Shown here: piece after piece, positions 1 to 7,774 of the stretch | Layout of the letters: every line of letters begins with the position of its first letter | Position numbering within the stretch: the first letter of the stretch is position 1 | From: a virus | Length of the DNA stretch: 64,000 nucleotides | Virus record (IMG/VR): IMGVR_UViG_3300020202_000069 | Location: 1 to 64,000 of that record | Strand: one strand, 5' to 3' | The notes under the pieces: generated by a model | The model's input: only the letters and a program-made list of their open reading frames with translations | Database searches by the model: none | Told to the model about the DNA's origin: nothing | Translations under genes and position numbers: made by a program

Positions 1-245
1 CGGCGGAGAGCATCGACCCCCTCCTCGACCAGGACCCGGCGGACCCGGGCGAGAAGAGCGGCCAGGGCGTCGATCGCCTCCTCTCGGGAGAGGATCGGGC
101 CCGACCCCACCCGATAGCCGAAGAGAGATGTCCTCTCGACAAACACGCCGCCAACGACGGCGGAGTCGTGCAGTACCAGGGAGACGAGGGTACGGACGAG
201 CGCGGGACGGTTGCCGGGGGTGAGAACAGGTGCTAGGGTCTGCAT
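1..245 (-). CDS. partial hypothetical protein, C-terminus beyond window
   Basis: An open frame of about 81 codons begins at ATG 245 and runs off the left edge without a stop. An excellent ribosome site (AGGAGG, 7 bases before the ATG) decides the start. The product begins MQTLAPVLTPGNRPALVR and is rich in Val, Leu and Arg; I do not recognise it. A 10-bp inverted repeat lies about 30 bases upstream in its leader. It is divergent from the gene at 394. Confidence 0.7.
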   Translation of the reverse strand, partial: MQTLAPVLTPGNRPALVRTLVSLVLHDSAVVGGVFVERTSLFGYRVGSGPILSREEAIDALAALLARVRRVLVEEGVDALR

Positions 246-274
246 GTCGGGACCTCCTTTCAGGTTCCGGCACA

Positions 275-309
275 GACCCCCGAGACGGGTGCAAGACGCC
301 TCGGGGGTC
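275..309. repeat. 10-bp inverted repeat in leader
   Basis: Arms GACCCCCGAG (275-284) and CTCGGGGGTC (300-309) match perfectly around a 15-base loop. It sits between the likely promoter and the ribosome site of the truncated left gene (start 245). No T-run follows on either strand, so a leader hairpin or operator is more likely than a terminator. Confidence 0.6.
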
Positions 310-348
310 GCGGTTTAGAGCCGAGGGCGCCTTCGGCATCCCCGACCC

Positions 349-376
349 TTGCGACTCTAACCAGCAGCCTTATTGT
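349..376 (+). promoter_or_regulatory. putative sigma70-type promoter
   Basis: TTGCGA (349-354) and TATTGT (371-376) are separated by 16 bases, 18 bases before the ATG at 394. Four of six bases fit consensus in each element. The local DNA is AT-richer than its surroundings. Confidence 0.4.
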
Positions 377-393
377 TGTCTACGTAAAAAGAC

Positions 394-708
394 ATGAGCC
401 ACGATAATTACTCGAATTGCCCCGAAAAACACGAGGGCGTACCGTGGCCCATGCCCCGCGGTAGACCGAGAGCTGACGCCCCAAAGACGCGGATCCTGAC
501 CACCCGCGTGACCGACCAGGAGGGCGCGATCTTCGATCAACTCCTGGCGCAGCGCCGGCAGGTCCTAGGCGTGGCCGAGGACGAGTACACCGAGAGCCAC
601 TTCCTTCGCTGGCTCATCCGCGAGCGTGCGAAGGAGGCAGGGCTGGTGCAGGACGAGCCAGCGAAGTCGAAGGTGCGAAAGCGTCGCACCTCGACACCCC
701 GCGCCTAG
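394..708 (+). CDS. small basic hypothetical protein, possible DNA-binding
   Basis: 104 residues. The N-terminus is short and polar, followed by a charged segment (residues 35-85) with an alternating strand then two predicted helices (TTRVTDQEGAIFDQLL and the SHFLRWLIRERAKEAGL stretch). That layout resembles a ribbon-helix-helix protein, but no family is certain. The C-terminus is Lys/Arg-rich. A promoter-like sequence lies just upstream. An internal start at the Met of MPRGRPRADAP (451) is possible. Confidence 0.6.
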   Translation: MSHDNYSNCPEKHEGVPWPMPRGRPRADAPKTRILTTRVTDQEGAIFDQLLAQRRQVLGVAEDEYTESHFLRWLIRERAKEAGLVQDEPAKSKVRKRRTSTPRA

Positions 709-868
709 CGATCCCCCGCAGGTGTCCTGCCACGTCCAGTGGGTCGTCGACGATCGCTACGGTGACCCCATCTCGAGCAAGGACCAGGACGAGATCCTCT
801 GGGTCGACGAGCAGCGTAGCGGACCAGGGGGCGGGGAGAGGGATGCGGGCGAGGATCGAGAGGGCCAT
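614..868 (-). CDS. doubtful small ORF convergent with the 394 gene
   Basis: 84 codons with a protein-like N-terminal half (alternating hydrophobic segments, residues 1-50) and an Arg/Ala/Pro-rich tail where it overlaps the 394-708 gene in antisense. There is no strong ribosome site. It may be a real gene in the 709-984 gap, or a shadow of GC-rich DNA. Confidence 0.25.
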   Translation of the reverse strand: MALSILARIPLPAPWSATLLVDPEDLVLVLARDGVTVAIVDDPLDVAGHLRGIARRGVSRCDAFAPSTSLARPAPALPPSHARG

Positions 869-984
869 GCCTGTCTATCGACGCGAGCCCGGGGAGAGTT
901 GCGTGGATGGCGGTCGATTTTCGGGACCGTGGTCGAGCCGCACCGGCAGCCCCCGGAAGCCGTAGGCGTGGTACCCTCCTCGGC

Positions 985-1371
985 GTGAGCGACTCGAAGG
1001 GTAACGGGCACGATCCCCTGGCGGCGCAGATGGTGGCGGTCCTCGAGCGGATCGAGGGCGAGATCCGCGGCATGCGCAAGGATCTGACGCAGCGGATCGA
1101 CCAGACGAACAAGGACCTCACTGAACTCCGGTCCGAGCTCGTCGCCTTCAAGGATGAGGTTCGTGGGGAGCTGACGGACATCCGCGGCGAGCTGCGCGAG
1201 ATCCACCACGAGATCGCCGAGACCAACACGCGGGTGAGCCGCACGAACGAGGCGCTCACCGAGCTGCGCACCGATGTGCATGAACTACGCGGCGAGGTTC
1301 GGACGATGAGCGACTACGGCGCGCGCATCCTGCGGCTCGAGGATGCCGTCTTCAAGCGGACCGGCACGTAG
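985..1371 (+). CDS. coiled-coil hypothetical protein
   Basis: 128 residues from GTG 985 (VSDSKGNGHDPLAAQ). From residue 15 to about 115 it is a nearly continuous heptad repeat rich in Glu, Arg, Leu and Thr, with repeated ELR and EIR turns, so it should form a long parallel coiled coil. I chose the GTG because the longer upstream frame is Arg/Pro-rich and not protein-like. No catalytic motif or membrane segment is visible. Such short coiled-coil proteins are frequent in myxobacteria and are usually unassigned. Confidence 0.7.
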   Translation: MSDSKGNGHDPLAAQMVAVLERIEGEIRGMRKDLTQRIDQTNKDLTELRSELVAFKDEVRGELTDIRGELREIHHEIAETNTRVSRTNEALTELRTDVHELRGEVRTMSDYGARILRLEDAVFKRTGT

Positions 1372-2031
1372 TACCCAGGCCGGGATGGCGTGAGTAGCCG
1401 CCCACGGCTCATGGATTGCATGGGCCGAACGGGGCGGAAACCCGACGGCCGGCGAAGCCGCTGCATATGCATAAAAGCGCCGATTTTGGCTGGAATTTGC
1501 CCGATTTTACCTGAGGCAGCCCAGTTCCTGCAGGTCGTCGTCGGCCCGTGGGGCGGGGGGTCTTGGATGCCCAGCGCGGCGCGGGTGGTCCACAGACAAC
1601 CGGGGCATTTTGACCGATCGACGCGAAGCCGTTTACCAAGGATAAATCCTCGGAATTGTTATCTTTTGACCGATCGATGCAGGGCGCACAGGTAAGGGCT
1701 ATTACAGGCGATGGCTGCTTCGCCCTTAATGCGCCAGTGCCCTCCGTAGCGGGTAGCGGGCCCCTGGAGACGCCCCCCGGCCCGCTCGACGTGTGCTGCT
1801 ACCTGCTGGTGATCAAATGCGCAGCGCAGTAGCACGCTGGCCTTGACTCGTGCCACCGTAGCGGTCATGACATCGTCCAAAGGAATTCAACCCACGGAAG
1901 TGAAAGGCCTGGCTTGACCCGAGCATCCCACCATCTCTTACCCGGCTAGGCACTGGACCTGGGTCAAGGGGATGTGTCGGCTTGTCTTGCTCGTGGCGGG
2001 AGAGGCGTGCTCCCGAGGGTTGGGAACACCC
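1372..2031. other. intergenic region, mostly empty
   Basis: About 660 bases with locally lower GC. It holds two 17-base direct repeats (given separately). One weak minus-strand frame (1659-1868, about 69 codons, starting MTATVARVKASVLLRC) lacks a clear ribosome site, and I do not call it. Otherwise I see no gene, tRNA or terminator. Because it is the least coding stretch on the left side, it is a candidate zone for a prophage/host junction. Confidence 0.5.
1608..1680. repeat. pair of 17-bp direct repeats
   Basis: TTTTGACCGATCGACGC (1608-1624) and TTTTGACCGATCGATGC (1664-1680) differ at one base and are 56 bases apart. Each contains the palindrome CGATCG. They lie in noncoding DNA, so they could be a regulator's binding sites or part of an attachment region. 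Confidence 0.6.
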
Positions 2032-2478
2032 ATGTTCATCGATGATTACGCCGATTTTCTGGAGGAGGCTCGTAGGAGCCTTCTCCCTGACGCTGTTCTC
2101 GTGTTCAAAGATTACGCTCTGATGCAGGCTACGCGGCATATTAATGCACTCCGCGCTCAGCCACTTGCTGCGCTTCGGTCGATGAGCATCGTCGACCACG
2201 CAAACCGCATGGCCACCCAAGCGAGAGCCGCGACCCTGAACCTCCGACAGGGGAGTATGGCCAAGGTCATCGTGGGGCCCGGGCTGGCCATCACGAAGGC
2301 AAAGACGGGGCTCCGCGTGCCTCTGATGCTCGAACGAGAAGAGCCAGAGGAGGAGCCGACGCGGGAACTCGTGGAGCCACGGCCGGCGCGTCTCGTCGTA
2401 TCGGTGGAGTGTCCGACGTGCCGCCGTAGGCGACAGGTCCGGGTGCGAACCCGGGGACGGCGCGGCGGGAGAAGGTAG
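2032..2478 (+). CDS. hypothetical protein with CxxC and basic tail
   Basis: 148 residues from ATG 2032 (MFIDDYADFLEEARR). The first 90 residues look helical. The centre (residues 90-120) is Glu/Pro-rich, and the end has a CPTC pair followed by an Arg/Gly-rich tail that could bind nucleic acid. The longer in-frame start at 1972 adds a Cys-rich leader that looks non-native. I do not recognise the family. It converges on the small minus-strand gene ending at 2506. Confidence 0.5.
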   Translation: MFIDDYADFLEEARRSLLPDAVLVFKDYALMQATRHINALRAQPLAALRSMSIVDHANRMATQARAATLNLRQGSMAKVIVGPGLAITKAKTGLRVPLMLEREEPEEEPTRELVEPRPARLVVSVECPTCRRRRQVRVRTRGRRGGRR

Positions 2479-2505
2479 AGCTAGCGCGGATGCAGCCGCC
2501 GGTCC

Positions 2506-2700
2506 TTACCGCGACAACAGGGTCGTCGAGGTAGATGCCGACGCCTGGAAAGAGGGTTCGGCGCTGTAGAGCTGGAAGGCGCGCATCTGCTCGGCATAGC
2601 GATCGTAGAGCTGAAACATCGCCTCGATGCCGGTAGCGCGCGGCTCCATCTGGATGGCCTCCACCGTGTCGGGCGGTTCGCCTTGCTTCGGTTCTGACAT
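2506..2700 (-). CDS. small protein, paralogue of 3011-3190
   Basis: 64 residues from ATG 2700, preceded by AGAGGGACTC, a good ribosome site. It begins MSEPKQGEPPDTVEA and is acidic and probably helical. Its leader plus first residues are nearly the same as those of the gene at 3011-3190 (GAGGGACTC-ATG, then M-x-x-PKQ-x-E), so the two arose by duplication. Function unknown. Confidence 0.55.
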   Translation of the reverse strand: MSEPKQGEPPDTVEAIQMEPRATGIEAMFQLYDRYAEQMRAFQLYSAEPSFQASASTSTTLLSR

Positions 2701-2720
2701 GAGTCCCTCTTGATCATGAA

Positions 2721-2900
2721 TCATACACCACAAGGACTCCGCATGCCAGCAATCTTCGTGACGGCGTATACGCCACCATCGCGGGCCATAAAGGCGCGAG
2801 CCCCCTCCGAGATCGGCTCGTCATAAACGAACGCCACGGGGTCTCCGTCGGACATCCTACGAACCACCCTGACACCAACAGCGGCCCCCGCTTTCAGCAT
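2721..2900 (-). CDS. small hypothetical protein (59 aa)
   Basis: 59 residues from ATG 2900 (MLKAGAAVGVRVVRRM) to TGA 2721, filling the space between the two paralogous small genes. An internal ATG (MSDGDPVAFVYDE) is an alternative start. A 31-codon frame (2857-2952) with a fair ribosome site overlaps its 5' end in another phase. No family recognised. Confidence 0.4.
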   Translation of the reverse strand: MLKAGAAVGVRVVRRMSDGDPVAFVYDEPISEGARAFMARDGGVYAVTKIAGMRSPCGV

Positions 2901-3010
2901 CGAACCAGAGCCCCATTTTCATCATTCGCTGACACGCTGTGATCTCGCTCATGTGTACCTCACGACCCTGGAACATGGGGGGCGCAGTCCGCGAATTTGG
3001 TCAGTAACGC

Positions 3011-3190
3011 TCACACTTCATCCGGCGCCCGCTCGAACCCGTACTCTTGATCTTTTTGCATCAATATCTCGAACACCCCATGGGCATCGGCTGGCATGTT
3101 TTCCACGAACTGACTCACGAAGTTTCGCTGGCCATCGCCATCATACAATGGCATCGTCTCGCGCGATTCATCTTGCTTCGGTTTGGGCAT
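3011..3190 (-). CDS. small protein, paralogue of 2506-2700
   Basis: 59 residues from ATG 3190 with a strong AGGAGGGACTC ribosome site. It begins MPKPKQDESRETMPL; the rest is acidic with a helical C-terminal half ending ERAPDEV. The start region matches that of the 2506-2700 gene. Unknown function, possibly phage- or plasmid-borne. Confidence 0.55.
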   Translation of the reverse strand: MPKPKQDESRETMPLYDGDGQRNFVSQFVENMPADAHGVFEILMQKDQEYGFERAPDEV

Positions 3191-3314
3191 GAGTCCCTCC
3201 TGCGATTCCCCGGCGAATACTAGCACAATTGCAGATCTGAGCCCAATGACCTCGTATGCTTACAAGCCAACCAGTGCCAGTGTCCCGGCGCGATTGGTAT
3301 AAGCGAACCACCTA

Positions 3315-3359
3315 CTGACCACGGGTCAGCTATCTGTCGGATCCTGATCCTATGATCAG
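3315..3359. promoter_or_regulatory. two short dyads upstream of the GYF gene
   Basis: CTGACC-ACG-GGTCAG (3315-3329) and CTGATC-CTAT-GATCAG (3344-3359) are perfect 6-bp inverted repeats 37-80 bases before the GTG at 3396. Their centres are about 29-30 bp apart, which would place both on one DNA face. Operator function is inferred. Confidence 0.35.
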
Positions 3360-3395
3360 CTACACGTGGCAGACGGGGCGGCGTAGCCTCGGACC

Positions 3396-4019
3396 GTGCG
3401 GTGGGAGCTACACGACGGGCGGGAGCAGGTCGGGCCGGTAGACGAGGAGCACGTGCTCCGAATGATCGGCGAGGGCCTACCAGAGGCGACCCTTGTCCGA
3501 CCGGAGGGGAAAGAGAAGTGGAGGGGGATCCGAGCGCACGCGCCGTTTGCGCTGGCCCTGGAGCAGCGGACCGCGGCCAAGCCGGCGGCGCCTGCTCCTC
3601 CTGTCCAGGCGACCCCGGCCCCAACCCCAGCACCGTCGGGTGAGCGGGTTTTCCTCCAGAAGGCCGACGTCCTGATCACGTCCAGTCGCGCGGTTCTGCG
3701 CGGGACAACCTACGCGCTGGCCAACCTCACAAGCGTGCGGGTGTACATCGAGCCGCGCCCCATGAACTGGCTGCTCCTCGGAATCCTGCTCATGGCGCTG
3801 GGGCTCATGTGCTTCGTCGTGCTCGAGTGCACGATCATCGGCTGGATCGGTACACTCGGTGGATTCGGCCTCATTCTGGCCTATCTATGCACCCCGGTGA
3901 AGCACTGGGTACGGATCGGTACGGCTGGCGCTGAGACGAACGCCGTATGGTACCCTCGACCGGAGGAGGCGCAGACCGTTTCCGGGGCCTTGTCGCAGGC
4001 AATCGTGAGCCGCGGGTAG
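3396..4019 (+). CDS. GYF_2-like / DUF6232-like membrane protein
   Basis: 207 residues from GTG 3396. Residues 1-50 (WELHDGREQVGPVDEEHVLR and following) look like a GYF_2 domain, which binds proline-rich peptides. A Pro/Ala linker follows (about 60-80). The C-terminal part resembles DUF6232 (LITSSRAVLRGTTYALANL) and contains two hydrophobic membrane segments (about 127-147 and 151-168). This architecture is common in myxobacterial chromosomes, so it hints that the left flank may be host DNA. Two short dyads lie upstream. Confidence 0.65.
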   Translation: MRWELHDGREQVGPVDEEHVLRMIGEGLPEATLVRPEGKEKWRGIRAHAPFALALEQRTAAKPAAPAPPVQATPAPTPAPSGERVFLQKADVLITSSRAVLRGTTYALANLTSVRVYIEPRPMNWLLLGILLMALGLMCFVVLECTIIGWIGTLGGFGLILAYLCTPVKHWVRIGTAGAETNAVWYPRPEEAQTVSGALSQAIVSRG

Positions 4020-4114
4020 CAGTAGGATCTCGGAAGATCCACCTACCGCGATCGCACTCGCGGGGCGTAGTCGGGTATTGCGACCCGCGGGGCCCGGCCT
4101 TACCATCGCGCCCC

Positions 4115-4678
4115 ATGCGAGCGGCGTGGATACTGGTAGGCGTTTTTTGCCTTGGCGGCTGTAGCGAATCCGGGGACGTGTTCTTTACTTCCGTCGGCTC
4201 CACCGGGAGTACCGGGAGCACCGGGACCGGGACCGCCTCGATATCCAGCGCGAGCTCCACCGGGGGCGGCGACGGAGGGGCGACGTCCAGTTCCGCGAGC
4301 ACGGGGGGCGGTGGTGGTGGCGGTGGAGAGGGGGGCGAGGACGCGGGCACTGATGGGCCCTGCGTCCCGAATCCGGACCCGTGCGCCGCGAACCCGGCCG
4401 GCCACTGCGCGCCCCAGGATGACGGGTGCGGGACCACGGTCGCCTGCATGGACCAGTGTGGGATGGAGCTTGCGTGTGCAACGCTCACCTATACGTGCGT
4501 ATGCTCGTTTGCTCCCGGCGGCGCCCCAAAGAGCATTTGCGCAATCGTCGGCGATGGCATGGGCGAGCCGTACTACTGCGGGCCCGATAACGGGAATCCG
4601 AACAAGCCGCCGGAGTGCGAGTTTAGCGGCAAGCAGGACCAGGGCGAGTGGATCTGGTGCTGCAACTTCGAACCTTAG
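4115..4678 (+). CDS. Ser/Thr/Gly-rich, Cys-rich lipoprotein
   Basis: 187 residues from ATG 4115. The N-terminus is a lipoprotein signal (MRAAWILVGVFCLGGC, lipobox LGGC, lipidated Cys 16). It is followed by a low-complexity Ser/Thr/Gly linker (about 20-80) and a Cys-rich C-terminal domain with about 14 cysteines that probably form disulfides outside the inner membrane. This layout is typical of myxobacterial surface lipoproteins. Its TAG stop overlaps the TAA of the convergent last tail gene. It could therefore be a phage-carried lysogenic conversion gene or the first host gene. Confidence 0.75.
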   Translation: MRAAWILVGVFCLGGCSESGDVFFTSVGSTGSTGSTGTGTASISSASSTGGGDGGATSSSASTGGGGGGGGEGGEDAGTDGPCVPNPDPCAANPAGHCAPQDDGCGTTVACMDQCGMELACATLTYTCVCSFAPGGAPKSICAIVGDGMGEPYYCGPDNGNPNKPPECEFSGKQDQGEWIWCCNFEP

Positions 4679-5754
4679 CGGAAGCCGTACCGAGCCACGT
4701 TCGCCAGATCGCCGGGGTTCTCCCCCGTGGGCGTCGTGGGTGTCGCGTTCACGTAATACTTTAGTATCTCGATGATCGCGGATGTTAGAGGCTTCGCAGC
4801 CGTCAGCGGATTGTCCGCATCGGAGTTATTGTGCACTTGCCCCGTAGTCGCTGACGTCCGAACTCGATGCGTCTCGTAGACGCGCTGCATGTCGGCGATC
4901 AGCACCGTGGCCGTCGCCTCATCTCGAGCCTTGGCCGCTACGGGCCACGAGAACAGGTCGGGATTCAGGTGCCAGCCGCCGGTGCCCTGGATGTGGTCCA
5001 CGTACTTATCGCGTATCCGGTTGAGCTCCTGGATGGCGGAGATTTTCATGCCCGCTCGACCGGCCGTGAGGTCGTTCACCGCATCGGCCATGGCATGCGC
5101 AACGACGCTGGCCAGGTGTCCGTTGAACCGATCCCGGAGTTCCACCGTCTTGCTTTGGATGTCCTCCCCCAGCGCGGATACAGCCACGCCCACCAGGGCC
5201 GCCACGGCAGCGAGCACCGTCGAGTCGAGCGACGCCATCCGCGCGATCGTGTCGGTTGGGTTCACCAGCGAGGCGGCGCGCACGGTGCTGTCGACCGCGA
5301 TGACCTGGATATCGACCGAGTGCCCAAGCGCGGCCACCGTGAGCTTCTGTTTCGACCCCACGTAGACCGATCCGTCGACGAACTCCTCTACGATCCGGCG
5401 GTACTCGCCGAGTGGGTCCCCTTCGTAGCTCCCCGCCGCGGCGCGCTCTCGGATCACGGTAGCCCGCACACCGTAGACACCTGCGACGTCCGGCGTGAAG
5501 GTGGTGGCCCGAGGGCCGACCACGTACCCGCTCGCCGTGATCCCGAGCTCCGATAGCCGTGAGCCCGTGAACTGTGTGGGGACTACGATCCGACCACGCG
5601 TGTCCTTAATGGGCCCGACCTCGATCGCGCTTTGGTCCGGCACCGACGTGATCGCGAATTCTGCGATCCTGCCCGCGATGGCGCCCGTGATGTCCAGCGA
5701 GATGGTGTCGCCGGGAGAGACGGCGGTAGGAGACGTATTGATCGAGACAGCCAT
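4675..5754 (-). CDS. distal tail protein with Ig-like N-terminus and duplicated H-D-N motif
   Basis: 359 residues, the last gene of the late operon. Residues 1-110 look like a beta-sandwich (TSPTAVSPGDTISLDITG). The helical C-terminal half has two copies of a motif with His, a second His, Asp and Asn before LTA: NGHLASVVAHAMADAVNDLT (about 212-231) and ETHRVRTSATTGQVHNNSD (about 302-320) followed by NPLTA. Position after gp48-like and two fibre-like genes suggests a tail-tip or receptor-side protein. Exact role unknown. Confidence 0.6.
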   Translation of the reverse strand: MAVSINTSPTAVSPGDTISLDITGAIAGRIAEFAITSVPDQSAIEVGPIKDTRGRIVVPTQFTGSRLSELGITASGYVVGPRATTFTPDVAGVYGVRATVIRERAAAGSYEGDPLGEYRRIVEEFVDGSVYVGSKQKLTVAALGHSVDIQVIAVDSTVRAASLVNPTDTIARMASLDSTVLAAVAALVGVAVSALGEDIQSKTVELRDRFNGHLASVVAHAMADAVNDLTAGRAGMKISAIQELNRIRDKYVDHIQGTGGWHLNPDLFSWPVAAKARDEATATVLIADMQRVYETHRVRTSATTGQVHNNSDADNPLTAAKPLTSAIIEILKYYVNATPTTPTGENPGDLANVARYGFR

Positions 5755-5757
5755 GGC

Positions 5758-6351
5758 TCACCAATTCAGCAGGCCGATCCCGTTCACGCGCATCGAGGCC
5801 CCAACGGCGTCGTAGGGGAGCGTGACCGAGAGGACGATCGATCCGTAGGCGAACCAGCGAGCTTTGAGCGTGTCCACGATCCCTGCGGGGGTCAGGTTCG
5901 CCGTGACCGAGGTGACGAGGGTGCTCGTCCAGTCCGAGCCGTTCGAGGCATGGGCATCGGTCACTGTCGAAGACACGGCCTCGAAGGTATCGTTGCCGTT
6001 CGAGAACGACGTCCAGGTAGCCGTGTTGATGGACGGACACTCGAAGTAATAGAGCGTGTACGTGGCGCGCGTGATGGGCGCTGCTCCTGTGGCCACGCCC
6101 GTCGTCACGATGTGCACGCTCGACGTCGGGTTCGTGACCGGGCTGTACGCTGCCGTCGGCGAGTTCTGGATGTACCTCGGCTTCGGTAGCTTGATGAACA
6201 TCCGGCCACCGGAGGCGTTCAGCGAGCGCGTCTGGATGCGTGGAAAGGGCGTGCCGCCCGTGATGTCGGACCACGCATCGGGCGCAAGTGGATTGCCCGT
6301 GCAGGCGAGGAGTTCAGCCGGGATCGTCTGGACGATGGTCGGAGCAGCCAC
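5758..6351 (-). CDS. distal tail protein, beta-rich
   Basis: 197 residues, Thr/Ser/Ala-rich with alternating hydrophobics and no charged coiled coil. This is typical of all-beta tail-fibre or receptor-contact domains (YTLYYFECPSINTATW at about 101). It lies 1 base from the upstream gene and 3 from the downstream gene, within the tail-fibre end of a Mu-type operon. No family identified. Confidence 0.6.
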   Translation of the reverse strand: MAAPTIVQTIPAELLACTGNPLAPDAWSDITGGTPFPRIQTRSLNASGGRMFIKLPKPRYIQNSPTAAYSPVTNPTSSVHIVTTGVATGAAPITRATYTLYYFECPSINTATWTSFSNGNDTFEAVSSTVTDAHASNGSDWTSTLVTSVTANLTPAGIVDTLKARWFAYGSIVLSVTLPYDAVGASMRVNGIGLLNW

Positions 6352-6352
6352 G

Positions 6353-7108
6353 TTAGAACCTGTGCGAAGTAACGGTGTAGCGACCGGTCACGGAGTAGAC
6401 CCGGAATTGCGAGCCGCTGGTGGCGTCAAAGGGATTCTTCACGAGCACCCCGTAGCGGTAGGTCGCGATCTCGATCGTCGTCGACGCGTTGACCGTGAGC
6501 GTCTGCGCCACAACGTTGGTCAGGTAATTCCCCGCGGTATGGGTATCAGCAATGTCCACCGTCGAGATCGCGGCAGGCGAAGACGTGGAAGTCCACCGGA
6601 CCACGGTGTAGGCGGGTAGATTCGAGGTACCGCCCGCGACTCCCTTCGTCTGGAGCGTGACCTGATCGAAGGTCGAGGCATCCGGCGGGCGCTCGATCTC
6701 GAGGATGAAGTACCCCGCCTGCGTCTCGGTGGTGGCGAAGCCAGGGCTGATGATTGAGCCCCGTGGGATGGTATCGCCGCCGATGGTCGCGGTGACATCC
6801 GAGTCGATGATCCGCGCCGATGGCTCGTTTCCAATGGGCCCAACGTATGGGATCACCATCGCCAGCACGAGCGGGTGCTCGATGACGACCGTGCGCGAGG
6901 AGAGCTTCAGCCAGGCGGCGCTCCCGGTGCCCGAGATCCGCAGGCCCGAGGTCCCTGCGATCGCGATCTCGCTCGTCGGCGTGTACGTTCCTCCGCCGCT
7001 GCCGTCGATTGCAAGCGATTGGTTCGTGTCGATCTGGTTGATCTGCGTCGCGGTGATGGTGTCGACATCATCCGTCCAGCCGGCTGGTTTCGCTCGTGTG
7101 AATGCCAC
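6353..7108 (-). CDS. putative tail fibre / appendage protein
   Basis: 251 residues. The start (MAFTRAKPAGWTDDVDTITATQINQID) resembles N-termini of phage fibre proteins that begin with a short helix. The rest is beta-rich with many Thr, Ser, Val and Gly. Located directly downstream of the gp48-like baseplate gene, where tail fibres sit in Mu and P2 relatives. Confidence 0.6.
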   Translation of the reverse strand: MAFTRAKPAGWTDDVDTITATQINQIDTNQSLAIDGSGGGTYTPTSEIAIAGTSGLRISGTGSAAWLKLSSRTVVIEHPLVLAMVIPYVGPIGNEPSARIIDSDVTATIGGDTIPRGSIISPGFATTETQAGYFILEIERPPDASTFDQVTLQTKGVAGGTSNLPAYTVVRWTSTSSPAAISTVDIADTHTAGNYLTNVVAQTLTVNASTTIEIATYRYGVLVKNPFDATSGSQFRVYSVTGRYTVTSHRF

Positions 7109-7119
7109 AGATCACCCGC

Positions 7120-7773
7120 TCACAGGAACGTCTGACCGACAATCCCCTGGTTGACGATGAAGCCTGTCCCGACGCCGATCTGAAAGGTCATCCAGGCAGG
7201 GACCAGCGCGTCGAGCATCTGAAAGCAGCGGTTTCGCAGGCTGAGGAACGCGGTATCGCTCAGGCCCGACTTGCTCATCCGGACCCCGATGATGGCGCGA
7301 TTGCTTGACCATTCGTATCCAGGTGGACCCGGGTTCATGCCGGGCCAGTACGTGATCTGGTTCGCTGCGCTCACGGACACGAGCCCGAGGAATTGGGCGT
7401 CGAGGAGTTCTGCGCAGGCGTCGTAGATGTCGCTGATGGCATTGCCGACGAGGCCGCGAAACTTGGCGGCAACACGTCGCCGTCGGTCCTGCACGGTGTC
7501 CGTCGGCGTCGGGCGCAGGTTGCACGCCTCTTCCCACGTGGTCAGCGTGTCGAGCATCTTGAGCGGTTTGAGGCTGTTTCTCAGCCGCCCATTGATGCGC
7601 CAGATCGCGGTGATGGCCACCGCGTCCGCGTATGCTTCCGCATACACCAGCGTGTCGGTCGTGACGTCCCACCCAGGAGCGAGGGCGTCGAGCATGGCGA
7701 TGTGCTCAGCCTCGAGCGTGGAAAGCCCCCCGCCATAGCGCTTCGGGTAGGGATTCCGACCGAACTGCGGCAT
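7120..7773 (-). CDS. DUF2313 (Mu gp48-like) tail protein
   Basis: 217 residues, about the usual length for Mu gp48 / P2 gpI-type proteins. The N-terminus (residues 1-45) and the long helical region ITAIWRINGRLRNSLKPLKM, together with the TWEEACNL stretch and the RRRRVAAKFRGLVG helix, are characteristic of DUF2313. In the family it occupies the baseplate periphery next to gp47/J and links to tail fibres. Neighbours in the expected order support the call. Confidence 0.85.
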   Translation of the reverse strand: MPQFGRNPYPKRYGGGLSTLEAEHIAMLDALAPGWDVTTDTLVYAEAYADAVAITAIWRINGRLRNSLKPLKMLDTLTTWEEACNLRPTPTDTVQDRRRRVAAKFRGLVGNAISDIYDACAELLDAQFLGLVSVSAANQITYWPGMNPGPPGYEWSSNRAIIGVRMSKSGLSDTAFLSLRNRCFQMLDALVPAWMTFQIGVGTGFIVNQGIVGQTFL

Positions 7774-7774
7774 A

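Noticed and set aside
1390-1695. 101-codon plus-strand frame
   Set aside because: No ribosome site, odd composition, and it contains the direct repeats; likely noncoding.
2857-2952. 31-codon minus-strand frame with GAGG ribosome site
   Set aside because: Overlaps the 2721-2900 gene by 44 bases in another phase; too short to support.
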